Source: Kitasatospora albolonga
GTDB taxonomy: Bacteria > Actinomycetota > Actinomycetes > Streptomycetales > Streptomycetaceae
Assembly: GCA_002082585.1 (NCBI GenBank)
Contig: CP020563.1
Span: 5,078,001 to 5,142,000, forward strand
Length of the DNA: 64,000 nt
Direction of reading: 5' to 3'
Below, in pieces: positions 8,314-17,287 of this stretch (its first letter is position 1; every line of letters starts with the position of its first letter). Made by a program: the position numbers and the translations under genes. The notes under the pieces were generated by a model. It had not been told where the DNA came from. It did no database searches and saw only the letters and a list, made by a program, of their open reading frames with translations.

Positions 8314-9900
8314 GTGCCAGCAGCACCCCCCGCCGCCCCCGACGCCACGGCCGACGTGGTCCTCGTCGTCGACTTCGGCGCGCAGTACGCCCAGCTCATC
8401 GCCCGCCGCGTCCGTGAGGCCCGGGTCTACAGCGAGATCGTGCCGTCCACCATGCCGGTGGCCGAGATGCTGGCGAAGAACCCCCGCGCGATCATCCTCT
8501 CCGGCGGTCCGTCATCGGTCTACGCGGAGGGCGCCCCCTCCCTGGACCGCTCGCTCTTCGAGGCCGGGGTCCCCGTCTTCGGCATGTGCTACGGCTTCCA
8601 GCTGATGGCGACCACCCTCGGCGGCACGGTCGACGACAACGGGGCGCGGGAGTACGGCCGCACCCCGCTGCACGTCACGAAGGCGGGTTCGACGCTCTTC
8701 GAGGGCACGCCCGTCGAGCAGCCGGTGTGGATGTCGCACGGCGACGCCTGCTCGGCGGCGCCCGAGGGCTTCACCGTCACCGCCTCCACGGACGTGGTCC
8801 CGGTCGCGGCCTTCGAGAACGACGAGAAGAAGCTGTACGGCGTCCAGTACCACCCGGAGGTCCTCCACTCCACCCACGGGCAGCAGGTCCTGGAGCACTT
8901 CCTCTACCGGGGCGCGGGCATCGAGCCGAACTGGACCACGACCAACGTGGTCGAGGAGCAGGTCGCCCTCATCCGCGAGCAGGTCGGCGACAAGCGCGCC
9001 ATCTGCGGCCTCTCCGGCGGCGTCGACTCCGCGGTCGCGGCCGCGCTCGTCCAGAAGGCCATCGGCTCCCAGCTCACCTGCGTCTACGTCGACCACGGCC
9101 TGATGCGCAAGGGCGAGACCGAGCAGGTCGAGAAGGACTTCGTCGCCGCGACCGGCGCGAAGCTGAAGGTGGTCGACGCCGAGAAGCGCTTCCTCGACGC
9201 CCTGGCCGGGGTCTCCGACCCGGAGCAGAAGCGGAAGATCATCGGCCGCGAGTTCATCCGCGTCTTCGAGCAGGCCCAGCTGGAGATCCTCCAGGAGGAG
9301 GGCCCCGAGGTCGCCTTCCTGGTGCAGGGCACGCTCTACCCGGACGTGGTGGAGTCCGGCGGTGGCACCGGCACCGCCAACATCAAGTCCCACCACAACG
9401 TGGGCGGCCTCCCCGACGACATCGAGTTCCAGCTCGTCGAGCCGCTGCGCCAGCTGTTCAAGGACGAGGTCCGGATGGTCGGCCAGGAGCTGGGCCTCCC
9501 CGAGGAGATCGTCCAGCGCCAGCCGTTCCCCGGCCCCGGCCTCGGCATCCGCATCGTCGGCGAGGTCACCAAGGACCGCCTGGACCTCCTCCGCGAGGCC
9601 GACGCCATCGCCCGCGAGGAGCTGACGGCGGCCGGCCTGGACCGCGAGATCTGGCAGTGCCCGGTGGTCCTCCTGGCCGACGTCCGCTCGGTCGGCGTCC
9701 AGGGCGACGGCCGCACCTACGGCCACCCGGTCGTGCTGCGCCCGGTCTCCTCCGAGGACGCCATGACGGCGGACTGGTCGCGCCTGCCGTACGAGACGCT
9801 GGCGAAGATCTCCACCCGCATCACCAACGAGGTCGCCGACGTCAACCGCGTGGTCCTCGACGTGACGAGCAAGCCGCCGGGGACGATCGAGTGGGAGTGA
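8314..9900 (+). CDS. guaA: GMP synthase (glutamine-hydrolysing)
   Basis: GuaA makes GMP from XMP, ATP and glutamine. The 528-residue protein has the class I glutamine amidotransferase domain first ([12 protein letters not shown]; nucleophile Cys92 in GMCYGFQ; catalytic His in VQYHPEV), then the ATP-pyrophosphatase loop SGGVDS (234-239), and the C-terminal dimerisation domain ending in GTIEWE. Length and domain order match the family. The GTG start at 8314 has GGAAGG upstream. It diverges from the chorismate mutase leader with about 150 bp between them and stands alone as a transcription unit. Confidence 0.98.
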   Translation: MPAAPPAAPDATADVVLVVDFGAQYAQLIARRVREARVYSEIVPSTMPVAEMLAKNPRAIILSGGPSSVYAEGAPSLDRSLFEAGVPVFGMCYGFQLMATTLGGTVDDNGAREYGRTPLHVTKAGSTLFEGTPVEQPVWMSHGDACSAAPEGFTVTASTDVVPVAAFENDEKKLYGVQYHPEVLHSTHGQQVLEHFLYRGAGIEPNWTTTNVVEEQVALIREQVGDKRAICGLSGGVDSAVAAALVQKAIGSQLTCVYVDHGLMRKGETEQVEKDFVAATGAKLKVVDAEKRFLDALAGVSDPEQKRKIIGREFIRVFEQAQLEILQEEGPEVAFLVQGTLYPDVVESGGGTGTANIKSHHNVGGLPDDIEFQLVEPLRQLFKDEVRMVGQELGLPEEIVQRQPFPGPGLGIRIVGEVTKDRLDLLREADAIAREELTAAGLDREIWQCPVVLLADVRSVGVQGDGRTYGHPVVLRPVSSEDAMTADWSRLPYETLAKISTRITNEVADVNRVVLDVTSKPPGTIEWE

Positions 9901-9905
9901 CCTCC

Positions 9906-9923
9906 CGGGTTCGCGTGAACCCG
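9906..9923 (+). terminator. Short hairpin after guaA
   Basis: CGGGTTC and GAACCCG form a perfect 7-bp stem with a GCGT loop right after the guaA stop codon. Confidence 0.5.
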
Positions 9924-10036
9924 TAGGGCCTCCTGGTCAACGTTGATGCCGTCGCTCATTCGTTTGGGCGGCGGCATTGTCGTATCGGCTGGGTACGCTG
10001 AGTGAAGAGACGAGACTTCGGTGTATGGGAGCAATC

Positions 10037-10645
10037 ATGAGCGCCGCACCCGACCCCAGGCTCGAACAGCAGCCGTACCGGTGGCCCGTCCCGCCGGAGG
10101 GCGGCTGGACGGCGGACGACCTCGACCGGATTCCGGGCCTCCCGCCCCACACCGAGCTGATCGACGGGAGTCTCGTCTTCATGAGTCCGCAGACCGCCTT
10201 TCACGGGCGTGCCATGCGTCTGTTCGAAAATGCCCTCCTGGACCAGGCGCCGGCTGACCTGGACGTCCTGCGTGAGATGACCATCAGGCTGGACGAGAGG
10301 AACCGGCCGGAGCCGGACGTGCTGGTGTTCCCCGCCGAGGCGAACACGGGGCCACGCCAGACATGGTTCCGTCCCGAGGACGTCGTGCTCGCCGTCGAGG
10401 TGGTGTCCGACGACTCGGTACAGCGTGACCGGGAGGTCAAGCCCCGCAAGTACGCCGCTGCCGGAGTGCGGCACTTCTGGCGGGTGGAAGCGGACGAGGA
10501 GGGAGTACCGGTCGTCTACGTCTACGAGCTCGACCCGGCTCTCAAGGTCTACGTACCCACGGGCATCCACCGGGACAAGCTTACGCTGACCGTCCCCTTC
10601 CCTCTGGAGATCGACCTCACCGCGATCAACCGCCGCCGCCCCTAG
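10037..10645 (+). CDS. Uma2-family (DUF820) restriction-endonuclease-like protein
   Basis: The 202-residue protein matches the Uma2/DUF820 family, which has a PD-(D/E)XK nuclease fold and is much expanded in cyanobacteria and actinomycetes. The pattern seen is TELIDGSLVF, then PEPDVLVF (Asp of the active site), then AVEVVSDDSVQRDREVKPRKY, where Glu and Lys complete the usual site. The start at ATG 10037 follows TGGGA; the frame is open to 9977 but the extra residues are not family-like. Biological role is not established for these proteins. It is a single gene without obvious partners. Confidence 0.85.
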   Translation: MSAAPDPRLEQQPYRWPVPPEGGWTADDLDRIPGLPPHTELIDGSLVFMSPQTAFHGRAMRLFENALLDQAPADLDVLREMTIRLDERNRPEPDVLVFPAEANTGPRQTWFRPEDVVLAVEVVSDDSVQRDREVKPRKYAAAGVRHFWRVEADEEGVPVVYVYELDPALKVYVPTGIHRDKLTLTVPFPLEIDLTAINRRRP

Positions 10646-10725
10646 CCCGCCCCACCCCTTCCCCTCACCCCCACCCGCCGGTAACTTCCGGTCCCGTACG
10701 CCCCCGGGAAAGTGAGGAGTCCGCC

Positions 10726-11514
10726 ATGTCCGAGCCGCCCGCCGTGCCCGCCCCCGCACCCGTCCCCGTGGAGCAGCTGCACTTCGCGATGCCGCCCGTG
10801 CACGCGTCGCCGGACGAGGAGCGGACGTACCGCAGGCGTCGGCTCGCGGGGGCGTTGCGGCTGTTCGGGCAGTACGGGTACGAGGACGGGGTCTCCGGGC
10901 ACATCACCGTCCGCGATCCGGAGCTGGACGACTGCTACTGGGTCAACCCGTTCGGGGCGCCCTTCGCCGACATCGCCCCGCAGGACCTGATCCTCGTCAA
11001 CGGCGACGGACAGGTGGTCCAGGGCCGGTTCCACGTCAACCAGGCCGCCTTCGCCGTCCACGCGGCCGTGCACCGGGCCCGGCCCGGGGCCGTCGCCGTC
11101 GCGCACACCCACTCCACGCACGGGCGGGCGCTGGCCGCGCTGGGGGAGCTGATCGAGCCGATCACCCAGGAAGCCTGTGCGTTCTACGAGGACCATGTCC
11201 TCCACGACACGTACACGGGCGTCGTCGTGGACGAGGAGGAAGGGCGGCGGATCGCCGCCGCGCTCGGTGAGCGGAAGGCGATCATCCTGCGCAACCACGG
11301 GCTGCTGACCGTGGGCGACTCGGTGGACGCGGCGGCCTGGTGGTTCTTGACCATGGAGCGCGCCTGCCAGGTGCAGCTGCTGGCGCGGGCCGCCGGGAAG
11401 CCCGTGCTGATCGACCACCGGGACGCCGTCACCACCCGTGAGCAGCTCGGCAGCGACCTGGTGGCGTGGATCAACTACCAGCCCCTGTGGCAGCGGATCA
11501 GTCGAACGTTCTGA
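10726..11514 (+). CDS. Class II aldolase/adducin domain protein
   Basis: This 262-residue enzyme belongs to the zinc-dependent class II aldolase family. Visible are the N-terminal SGHITVRDPE block, the HTHSTHGRALA zinc-binding histidines and a later NHGLLTVG block with the third histidine. Such proteins are often annotated as fuculose-phosphate aldolase-like, but several lack aldolase activity, and the substrate here cannot be assigned. Start ATG 10726 follows GTGAGGAG. A perfect 9-bp hairpin downstream suggests a single-gene transcript. Confidence 0.85.
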   Translation: MSEPPAVPAPAPVPVEQLHFAMPPVHASPDEERTYRRRRLAGALRLFGQYGYEDGVSGHITVRDPELDDCYWVNPFGAPFADIAPQDLILVNGDGQVVQGRFHVNQAAFAVHAAVHRARPGAVAVAHTHSTHGRALAALGELIEPITQEACAFYEDHVLHDTYTGVVVDEEEGRRIAAALGERKAIILRNHGLLTVGDSVDAAAWWFLTMERACQVQLLARAAGKPVLIDHRDAVTTREQLGSDLVAWINYQPLWQRISRTF

Positions 11515-11529
11515 CGGCTGCCCGCCCCC

Positions 11530-11554
11530 GGCCGCCCCGATGCGCGGGGCGGCC
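11530..11554 (+). terminator. Terminator hairpin after aldolase gene
   Basis: GGCCGCCCC (11530-11538) and GGGGCGGCC (11546-11554) form a perfect 9-bp stem with a 7-nt loop, 16 bp past the stop codon. Confidence 0.7.
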
Positions 11555-11627
11555 GTCCTGTACGGCACAATTCGCTGGTATCACAGGTGAGTTGGCTGTA
11601 CCGGGGTGGGAAAGGGTGTAAATCTCC

Positions 11628-12896
11628 GTGGCGTTGGACGAGGCAAGGGCGAGCGGTACGCACGGAGGGGGCTGTACGTGCGGCGACTGCCCGCACGGAG
11701 CACGCGAGGGACACCGGCGCGCGGTCGCCGCGTTCCTGGCCAAGCGGGACGAACTGGCCGCCGGGAACGGTCTGCCCGCCGGGGTCGCCCAGTCCGCCTC
11801 CGCCTCCCGGCAGTGGGTCTCCGACGAGCTGACCGAGTCCGCCCGGACCGTCGCCGAACGGGGCCGGGCCGCCGGGGACGTCTGGCTCCACCAGGTGTGG
11901 CGGTCCACCCTGTTCGTCGTCTGGGGCGCGGTGCTCGCCCTGCTCGTCGGCGCGAGCCTCACCGCGATCGGGCCCGGCTGGACCACCGCCCGCACCGCCG
12001 CGCTGGCCGCCGCGTTCGTGACCGCCCTCCTGCTGACCGCCGCCGCCCGCTTCCACCGGGCCCGGGGCGGCCTCCTCGCCCCGCTGATCGGCGAGGACAA
12101 CCGGCTCTCCACGTCCAGGACCGTCGCCGCCGCCTGGGTGCTCCTCGCCGTCTTCGCCGTTCTCGTCCTCGCCCTCCAGTTGGCGGGTGCCTCCGACCCG
12201 GCCGACCGTGACGCGCTGATCGAGGGGCTCGACCTGGTGCGGTCCGTCGGGGTGCTGACCGTGCTGGCGCTGGTGTGCGCGGTCGCCGTCGTCGTACGCC
12301 GGGTGGTGACCGTACGGGTGCTGGGCCAGCGGCTCCAGAAGCTGCGCGCGGACCGGCCGCGGGCCGCCGATCTGCTCACCGACGACTCGGGGCGCGGCTC
12401 GTTCACGGATGTGCAGTACGTGCTGGTCAGCGCCGTCGCCGTACTGTTCGCCGCCGTCCGGCTGGCCCGCCGCCCCGAGCAGCTGCCCGATCTGCCGTGG
12501 GGGCTCGCCTTGCTGGTGGCGGTCTCGGCGGCGACGTACTTCGCGGGCAAGTACGCGGAGGGCGGCCGTCCGGTCGTGCTCTCCGTCGTACGGGCTCGGG
12601 AGGCTGGGGACCTGGACGCCCCGATCCGGACCGGCGACGACATCGAGATCCGGGGCGCGGGCTTCGTACCGCCCGGCGCGGGCAGCCCCGACCGGCTGGC
12701 CCGGCTCGTCGTCCGGATCGGCACGGTCCATGTCCACGTACCGCTGATCCCGGTCGCCGGAGGCTTCGCCAACCCGACCGACACCGTCCTCACCGTGCCG
12801 GTGCCGGTCGAGGTCGAGCCGGGGACCGTGGACGTCCAGGTCGTCACCGCCGCCGGGGTGGAGACCAACCGCTGCTCCATCGATGTGACGGACTGA
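11628..12896 (+). CDS. Polytopic membrane protein with N-terminal CxCxxC and IPT-like C-terminus
   Basis: I do not recognise a named family. The 422-residue protein starts with a Cys-rich CTCGDCPH motif (residues 16-23), has about six hydrophobic segments between residues 90 and 310, and ends in a soluble domain of about 110 residues with an IPT/TIG-like feel (DIEIRGAGFVPPGAG and VEVEPGTVDVQVVTA). The GTG start at 11628 follows GGGAAAGGG. A possible role is a membrane sensor or scaffold, but nothing in the neighbourhood decides this. Confidence 0.75.
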   Translation: MALDEARASGTHGGGCTCGDCPHGAREGHRRAVAAFLAKRDELAAGNGLPAGVAQSASASRQWVSDELTESARTVAERGRAAGDVWLHQVWRSTLFVVWGAVLALLVGASLTAIGPGWTTARTAALAAAFVTALLLTAAARFHRARGGLLAPLIGEDNRLSTSRTVAAAWVLLAVFAVLVLALQLAGASDPADRDALIEGLDLVRSVGVLTVLALVCAVAVVVRRVVTVRVLGQRLQKLRADRPRAADLLTDDSGRGSFTDVQYVLVSAVAVLFAAVRLARRPEQLPDLPWGLALLVAVSAATYFAGKYAEGGRPVVLSVVRAREAGDLDAPIRTGDDIEIRGAGFVPPGAGSPDRLARLVVRIGTVHVHVPLIPVAGGFANPTDTVLTVPVPVEVEPGTVDVQVVTAAGVETNRCSIDVTD

Positions 12897-13019
12897 CCGC
12901 ATCCGCTTCCCTGCTCCCTTGCAATTTCTTCCGCTGATTGCCCCGCAACCCTGGTGAGCGCCGCCGGACCGGCGTACGTATGGTCGGATGACGGGTCTTC
13001 GGGAAGCGGGGCAGCGGTG

Positions 13020-13538
13020 ATGAGCGGTTACGGCGGCGACAGCGGCGGTTCGTACGGTCCGGACGAACCGAAAGGGCTGCGCGAGCGGGCGCGGGAGTAC
13101 GCCCTGCTGCCGCTGCGGATCTTCCTCGGCGTCACCTTCGTCTACGCGGGGCTCGACAAGCTGACGGACAGCGCGTTCCTCTCCGCCACCGGCTCCGGCT
13201 CCATCGGCGAGACGATGAGCGTGGTCCGCGACTCCGCCGCGGTCCCCGCCCTCGTCGACCTGGCGCTCAGGAGCCCCGAGGGGTTCGGTTACGCCATCGC
13301 GATCGGCGAACTCCTCGTCGGCCTCGGCACCCTCGTCGGCCTCTGGGCCCGGCTCGCCGCGCTCGGCGGCGCGCTGATCTCGCTGAGCCTGTGGCTGACC
13401 GTGAGCTGGCAGACGACCCCGTACTACTACGGCAACGACCTCCCCTACTTGATGGCGTGGCTCCCCTTGGTGCTCGCGGGCGCCCCGGTGTTCTCCGCCG
13501 ACGCCTTCCTCGCGTCCCGGCGCCGCCGGACCAGGTAG
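13020..13538 (+). CDS. DoxX-family membrane protein
   Basis: The protein (172 residues from ATG 13020) has four membrane spans and the DoxX core LRIFLGVTFVYAGLDKL at its first span, followed by AIAIGELLVGLGTLVGLWAR. DoxX-type proteins are small quinol-linked or redox-associated membrane subunits; the substrate is unclear here. The frame is open back to 12954, but the Gly/Ser-rich stretch before 13020 is unlike a membrane start. Its 3' end overlaps the convergent small gene on the minus strand by 94 bp. Confidence 0.82.
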   Translation: MSGYGGDSGGSYGPDEPKGLRERAREYALLPLRIFLGVTFVYAGLDKLTDSAFLSATGSGSIGETMSVVRDSAAVPALVDLALRSPEGFGYAIAIGELLVGLGTLVGLWARLAALGGALISLSLWLTVSWQTTPYYYGNDLPYLMAWLPLVLAGAPVFSADAFLASRRRRTR

Positions 13539-13708
13539 GCGGCCCAGGTCGCCGCGGCGGAGAGCCACAGCCCGCCGAGGAGCACCGGCAGGAAGAAGGC
13601 CCAGGGGATCTTCCATGCCCCGGCCGCGTCGGCCGCGAACCCCCCGGCCAGGGCCAGCATCGACAGGCCCAGCACCGCCCGCCCGGGCCGGAACTCATGA
13701 CGCAGCAC
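13445..13708 (-). CDS. Small two-span membrane protein downstream of the PspC gene
   Basis: The 87-residue ORF begins with GTG 13708 inside the last codons of the PspC gene (overlap of 14 bp) and has two hydrophobic segments (about residues 11-29 and 35-60) followed by a basic RRRRDARK tail. Close coupling to the PspC gene supports translation. Its last third overlaps the convergent DoxX gene antisense, so the exact end of a functional product is less certain. No family was recognised. Confidence 0.6.
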   Translation of the reverse strand: MLRHEFRPGRAVLGLSMLALAGGFAADAAGAWKIPWAFFLPVLLGGLWLSAAATWAAYLVRRRRDARKASAENTGAPASTKGSHAIK

Positions 13709-15035
13709 GGCTGACCTCCACCTGTCCGAGTCCTACCTGCACATCCAGCTCGACCGTCCCGGACGGCCCGGCGCCCTCGGGCGGTGCCAGGGTGCGCTCG
13801 ATGGTCTCGTCGCTCCTGATCCGGAGCTGCTCCCGCTGCCCCTCGTCCAGCCGGACCTCCCCGAGCCCCATCTTGGCCCGCACCTTCACCGTCACGTCCT
13901 CCGGGACGACGACGACGACCCGCCCGGCCCCGATCTCCACCAGGGTCCGTACGGTCTCGCCCCGGGGGACCTCCACCCCGGACAGGTCCAGCCGGACGTC
14001 ACCGCCACCCAGCTGGTACACCGGCTCCACGGCGGCCACTTCGGAGGGGCGCCACTCCTTGCGGGCCCAGTCCGTGCTGATGTCCTTCGGCACCAGCGTC
14101 GCGCCCGCCAGCAGCACCACCGTCACCATCGCCAGCAGCACCGTGCCGAAGCCGGTCCGCCCCAGCAGGGAGGAGACCAGCAGGCCGAGCCCCAGGACGG
14201 CGAGGGCGGCCACCAGGCCGATCTGGAGCACCGTGCCCAGCGGCTGGTCCGGCCAGCTCAGCCAGATGCCCAGCGCGCCCGCCGCCAGCGCGGCGGAGAA
14301 GGTGAGGCCGCCGATCGAGCGCGGCCCCGGCGGGGCGGGCGCCGGACCGGGCGGGCGGAACGGGGCGTCGGGGCTGGGGCCGTGGGCCAGGACCGTCTCC
14401 CGAGCCGCCTCCAGGTCGATGTCCGAGGGGCCCCACAGATAGCCCGTGCCGACCGGGCCCGTCGTACCGTCCTTGACGATCGGGTCGCGCCACCACGACG
14501 GACCGCCCGGCTTCGGCGGGGCCTTGACCTCCGGCGGAGCCGTACCGAGGCCGCCTGGGTGCGCGGGGGCCGGGGCCGGGGGCGCGCCCGGTGGGTCCTC
14601 CGGGGGCGCCGCCGACCGGCGGGCCTGCGTCCACACCGCGAAGCCGACGACAGCCACCGACAGCAGCGCGGCGAACGCCAGCATCCCCCGGTTGCCCAGC
14701 ATCGACAGGAAGAGCCCGCAGCCGATCAGCGCCAGCAGCAGCGCCACCAGGGACGCCCCGTCGACCCGGCCCGACAGCAGTCGGCGCGCCTCGTTCTCCT
14801 CCTCCCCCTCCAGGGGCAGCAGCAGCCAGGCGAAGCCGTAGAAGATCAGACCGATGCCGCCGGTCACCGAGAGGACGCCGAGCACGATCCGGAAGATCAC
14901 CGGGTCCACGTCGCAGTACCGGCCCAGGCCGCCGCAGACCCCGGCCACCACCTTCTGCCGCGGGCTGCGCCGCAGCTGCGGTGGGGGTGCGTCGGGGGGC
15001 GCGACGCCGGGGGCGGCGTCCGAAGGAGCGGTCAT
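13695..15035 (-). CDS. PspC-domain envelope-stress membrane protein
   Basis: The 446-residue protein has an N-terminal PspC domain (RQKVVAGVCGGLGRY near residue 26, then a hydrophobic pair ending LLLPLEGEEE), further hydrophobic segments to about residue 320, and a beta-rich C-terminal domain (GGGDVRLDLSGVEVP, GRVVVVVPEDVTVKV, GLGEVRLDEG) like the LiaF/DUF2154-type adhesin domain. PspC and LiaF proteins take part in cell-envelope stress sensing. It is divergent from the PspC histidine kinase gene and shares a 227-bp control region containing a long inverted repeat, so the three genes probably form one regulatory unit. Confidence 0.88.
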   Translation of the reverse strand: MTAPSDAAPGVAPPDAPPPQLRRSPRQKVVAGVCGGLGRYCDVDPVIFRIVLGVLSVTGGIGLIFYGFAWLLLPLEGEEENEARRLLSGRVDGASLVALLLALIGCGLFLSMLGNRGMLAFAALLSVAVVGFAVWTQARRSAAPPEDPPGAPPAPAPAHPGGLGTAPPEVKAPPKPGGPSWWRDPIVKDGTTGPVGTGYLWGPSDIDLEAARETVLAHGPSPDAPFRPPGPAPAPPGPRSIGGLTFSAALAAGALGIWLSWPDQPLGTVLQIGLVAALAVLGLGLLVSSLLGRTGFGTVLLAMVTVVLLAGATLVPKDISTDWARKEWRPSEVAAVEPVYQLGGGDVRLDLSGVEVPRGETVRTLVEIGAGRVVVVVPEDVTVKVRAKMGLGEVRLDEGQREQLRIRSDETIERTLAPPEGAGPSGTVELDVQVGLGQVEVSRAAS

Positions 15036-15171
15036 ACCCCCATGGTGACGGCCCGCACCGCCCGACGGGACCCGCGCCGACCCTGGCCGGTCCCTGATTT
15101 TGCGCCGGGCCTTCCCGCAGGGGTGCCGGGGGTGCCGGGGCGACGGGGCTCCGGGGCGACGGGGGTGGGGC

Positions 15172-15232
15172 AGGCATCAGGGTCGTCCGGTGGGAGCCCT
15201 CAGGGTCGATCAGGGGGACTACCCTGATGCCT
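15172..15232. promoter_or_regulatory. Inverted-repeat operator between PspC genes
   Basis: A perfect 12-bp inverted repeat (AGGCATCAGGGT at 15172-15183, ACCCTGATGCCT at 15221-15232) frames extra copies of the same word: TCAGGG also occurs at 15200 and 15210, and ATCAGGG/CCCTGAT make a nested 7-bp pair at 15209-15228. It lies 31 bp before the histidine kinase ATG. I infer a binding site for the linked LuxR-type regulator. Confidence 0.65.
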
Positions 15233-15262
15233 CGCGCCCCCGGGCCGTGTGACGATCGGGGT

Positions 15263-16561
15263 ATGCCAGCCGCCACCGCCCGAGCCGCGCACAGCTCACT
15301 CGCCTCCGACCCGGAGGAGCCGCCGCTGCGCAAGCTGTACCGCAGCGCCGACGGGCGGATGCTGGGCGGCGTCGCGCGCGGGCTCGCCGGTCACCTCGGG
15401 CTGCCGGTCGCCTGGGTCCGGTTCGTCTTCCTCGGGCTCTTCCTCAGCGACGGCCTGGGTGCCCTGCTGTACGCGGTGTTCTGGATCGTCGTCCCCCTCG
15501 GTGTCGGCGGTGTCGGCGACGCCCACCCCCCGCGCTCGGTCTTCGAGACCGCTCCGGACGGCCGCCGTCGGCTCCGCAAGCCGGACCCGGGCCAGGTCTT
15601 CGCGCTCGTCGCCCTGCTCGTCGGGGCCGTCGCCTTCGTCTCCAGTGTCGACATGGGCAGCGAGGCGGACCGCTACATCTGGCCGACGCTCCTGATCGGC
15701 GCGGGCTCCGTCCTGGTCTGGCGCCAGGCGGACAACGCCCGGCGGGCCCGCTGGATGGAGGTCGGCCGCCGCCGTCGGCTGCTGCACCTGGCGCGCGCCC
15801 TCGCCGGGGTCGCCCTCGTCGGCCTCGGACTCGCCGTCTTCATGGTGGTGCGCGGTTCGGCCGCCCAGCTCGGCAACGTCCTGACCGCCGCCATCGCCGT
15901 CCTCACCGGCATCGCCCTGCTCGCCGGTCCCTATCTCGTCCGGATGACCCAGGACCTCTCCGAGGAGCGCCTGATGCGCATCCGGGCCCAGGAGCGCGCC
16001 GAGGTCGCCGCCCACGTCCACGACTCCGTCCTGCACACCCTCACCCTGATCCAGCGCAACGCGGACGACGGCGGCGAGGTCAGACGCCTGGCCCGCGCCC
16101 AGGAGCGCGAGCTGCGGAACTGGCTCTACAACCCCGAGGGCACCGGCAAGGACGAGGACGACGAACCGGAGACCCTCGCCGAGGCCGTGAAGCGGGCCGC
16201 CGCCGAGGTGGAGGACAAGCACGGCGTCCCCCTGGAGGTCGTCGTGGTCGGCGACTGCCCCCTCGACGACAAGCTGGGCGCCCAGATGCAGGCCGCGCGC
16301 GAAGCGATGGTCAACGCCGCCAAGTACGGTGGCGAGGGCGGTGCCGTCCAGGTCTTCGCGGAGGTCGAGGGCACCACGGTCTTCGTCTCCGTACGGGACC
16401 GGGGTCCGGGGTTCGACCTGGACGAGGTTCCCGCCGACCGGATGGGCGTACGAGAATCAATCATCGGCCGGATGCAGCGCAACGGCGGTACTGCCCGGCT
16501 GCGTTCGGTGCCCGGCGGGGGCACCGAGGTCGAGCTGGAGATGGAGAGGGCGAGCGAATGA
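15263..16561 (+). CDS. PspC-domain sensor histidine kinase
   Basis: The kinase (432 residues) joins an N-terminal PspC domain (RSADGRMLGGVARGLAGHLG) and several membrane spans to a cytoplasmic kinase core of the DesK/LiaS type. The phospho-acceptor region is AAHVHDSVLHTL, and the ATPase domain shows DRGPGFDLDEVP, GMRE-like GVRESIIGRM and PGGGTEVELEM. ATG 15263 is taken as the start because homology begins shortly after; an in-frame ATG at 15227 lies inside the inverted-repeat region. The stop overlaps the response regulator start by 4 bp (ATGA), so the two are translationally coupled. Confidence 0.92.
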   Translation: MPAATARAAHSSLASDPEEPPLRKLYRSADGRMLGGVARGLAGHLGLPVAWVRFVFLGLFLSDGLGALLYAVFWIVVPLGVGGVGDAHPPRSVFETAPDGRRRLRKPDPGQVFALVALLVGAVAFVSSVDMGSEADRYIWPTLLIGAGSVLVWRQADNARRARWMEVGRRRRLLHLARALAGVALVGLGLAVFMVVRGSAAQLGNVLTAAIAVLTGIALLAGPYLVRMTQDLSEERLMRIRAQERAEVAAHVHDSVLHTLTLIQRNADDGGEVRRLARAQERELRNWLYNPEGTGKDEDDEPETLAEAVKRAAAEVEDKHGVPLEVVVVGDCPLDDKLGAQMQAAREAMVNAAKYGGEGGAVQVFAEVEGTTVFVSVRDRGPGFDLDEVPADRMGVRESIIGRMQRNGGTARLRSVPGGGTEVELEMERASE

Positions 16562-17253
16562 CCGAGAACACCGAAGCCACCGGGGGCCCGGAGCGACGGG
16601 TACGGGTCGTGCTCGTCGACGACCACCGGATGTTCCGCACCGGGGTCCAGGCCGAGATCGGCCGCACCGAGGAGACCGGCGTCGAAGTGGTCGGCGAGGC
16701 CGCCGACGTCGACCAGGCGGTCACCGTCATCACGGCGACCCGCCCCGAGGTCGTCCTCCTCGACGTCCACCTCCCCGGCGGCGGCGGCGTCGAGGTGCTG
16801 CGCCGCTGCGCCCCGCTGATGGGCGCGGCCGACGACCCCGTCCGTTTCCTCGCGCTCTCCGTCTCGGACGCGGCGGAGGACGTCATCGGCGTGATCCGGG
16901 GCGGCGCCCGCGGCTATGTCACCAAGACCATCACCGGCACCGATCTGGTCGACTCCGTCTTCCGGGTCCAGGAGGGCGACGCGGTCTTCTCCCCGCGGCT
17001 GGCCGGCTTCGTCCTGGACGCCTTCGCCTCCACGGACGCCCCGCCGGTCGACGAGGACATGGACCGGCTCACCCAGCGCGAGCGCGAGGTGCTGCGGCTG
17101 ATCGCCCGGGGGTACGCGTACAAGGAGATCGCGAAGCAGCTGTTCATCTCGGTGAAGACGGTCGAGTCCCATGTCTCGGCGGTGCTGCGCAAGCTCCAGC
17201 TCTCCAACCGGCACGAGCTGACCCGCTGGGCGACGGCGCGACGGCTGGTCTGA
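16558..17253 (+). CDS. LuxR/NarL-family response regulator
   Basis: The 231-residue regulator has a receiver domain (VVLVDDHRMFRTG; phospho-acceptor Asp in VVLLDVHLPGGGG; switch Lys in YVTKTITG) and a C-terminal LuxR-type helix-turn-helix (TQREREVLRLIARGY to FISVKTVESHVSAV). It is coupled to the PspC histidine kinase by an ATGA overlap and is its obvious partner. It probably acts on the inverted repeat at 15172-15232. Similar PspC kinase/regulator pairs are found in many actinomycetes. Confidence 0.94.
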   Translation: MTENTEATGGPERRVRVVLVDDHRMFRTGVQAEIGRTEETGVEVVGEAADVDQAVTVITATRPEVVLLDVHLPGGGGVEVLRRCAPLMGAADDPVRFLALSVSDAAEDVIGVIRGGARGYVTKTITGTDLVDSVFRVQEGDAVFSPRLAGFVLDAFASTDAPPVDEDMDRLTQREREVLRLIARGYAYKEIAKQLFISVKTVESHVSAVLRKLQLSNRHELTRWATARRLV

Positions 17254-17265
17254 GCGCGCCGGGCC

Positions 17266-17282
17266 CGAGCCCCCGGGGCTCG
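17266..17282. terminator. Terminator between response regulator and NlpC/P60 gene
   Basis: A palindrome with 8-bp arms (CGAGCCCC / GGGGCTCG) around a single C lies between two convergent stop codons and can act in both directions. Confidence 0.6.
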
Positions 17283-17287
17283 TGGCC

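Noticed and set aside
7982..8326. Extension of chorismate mutase to an upstream start at 8326
   Set aside because: The extra 115 residues run through a perfect hairpin and the leader ORF and are not part of the AroQ family.
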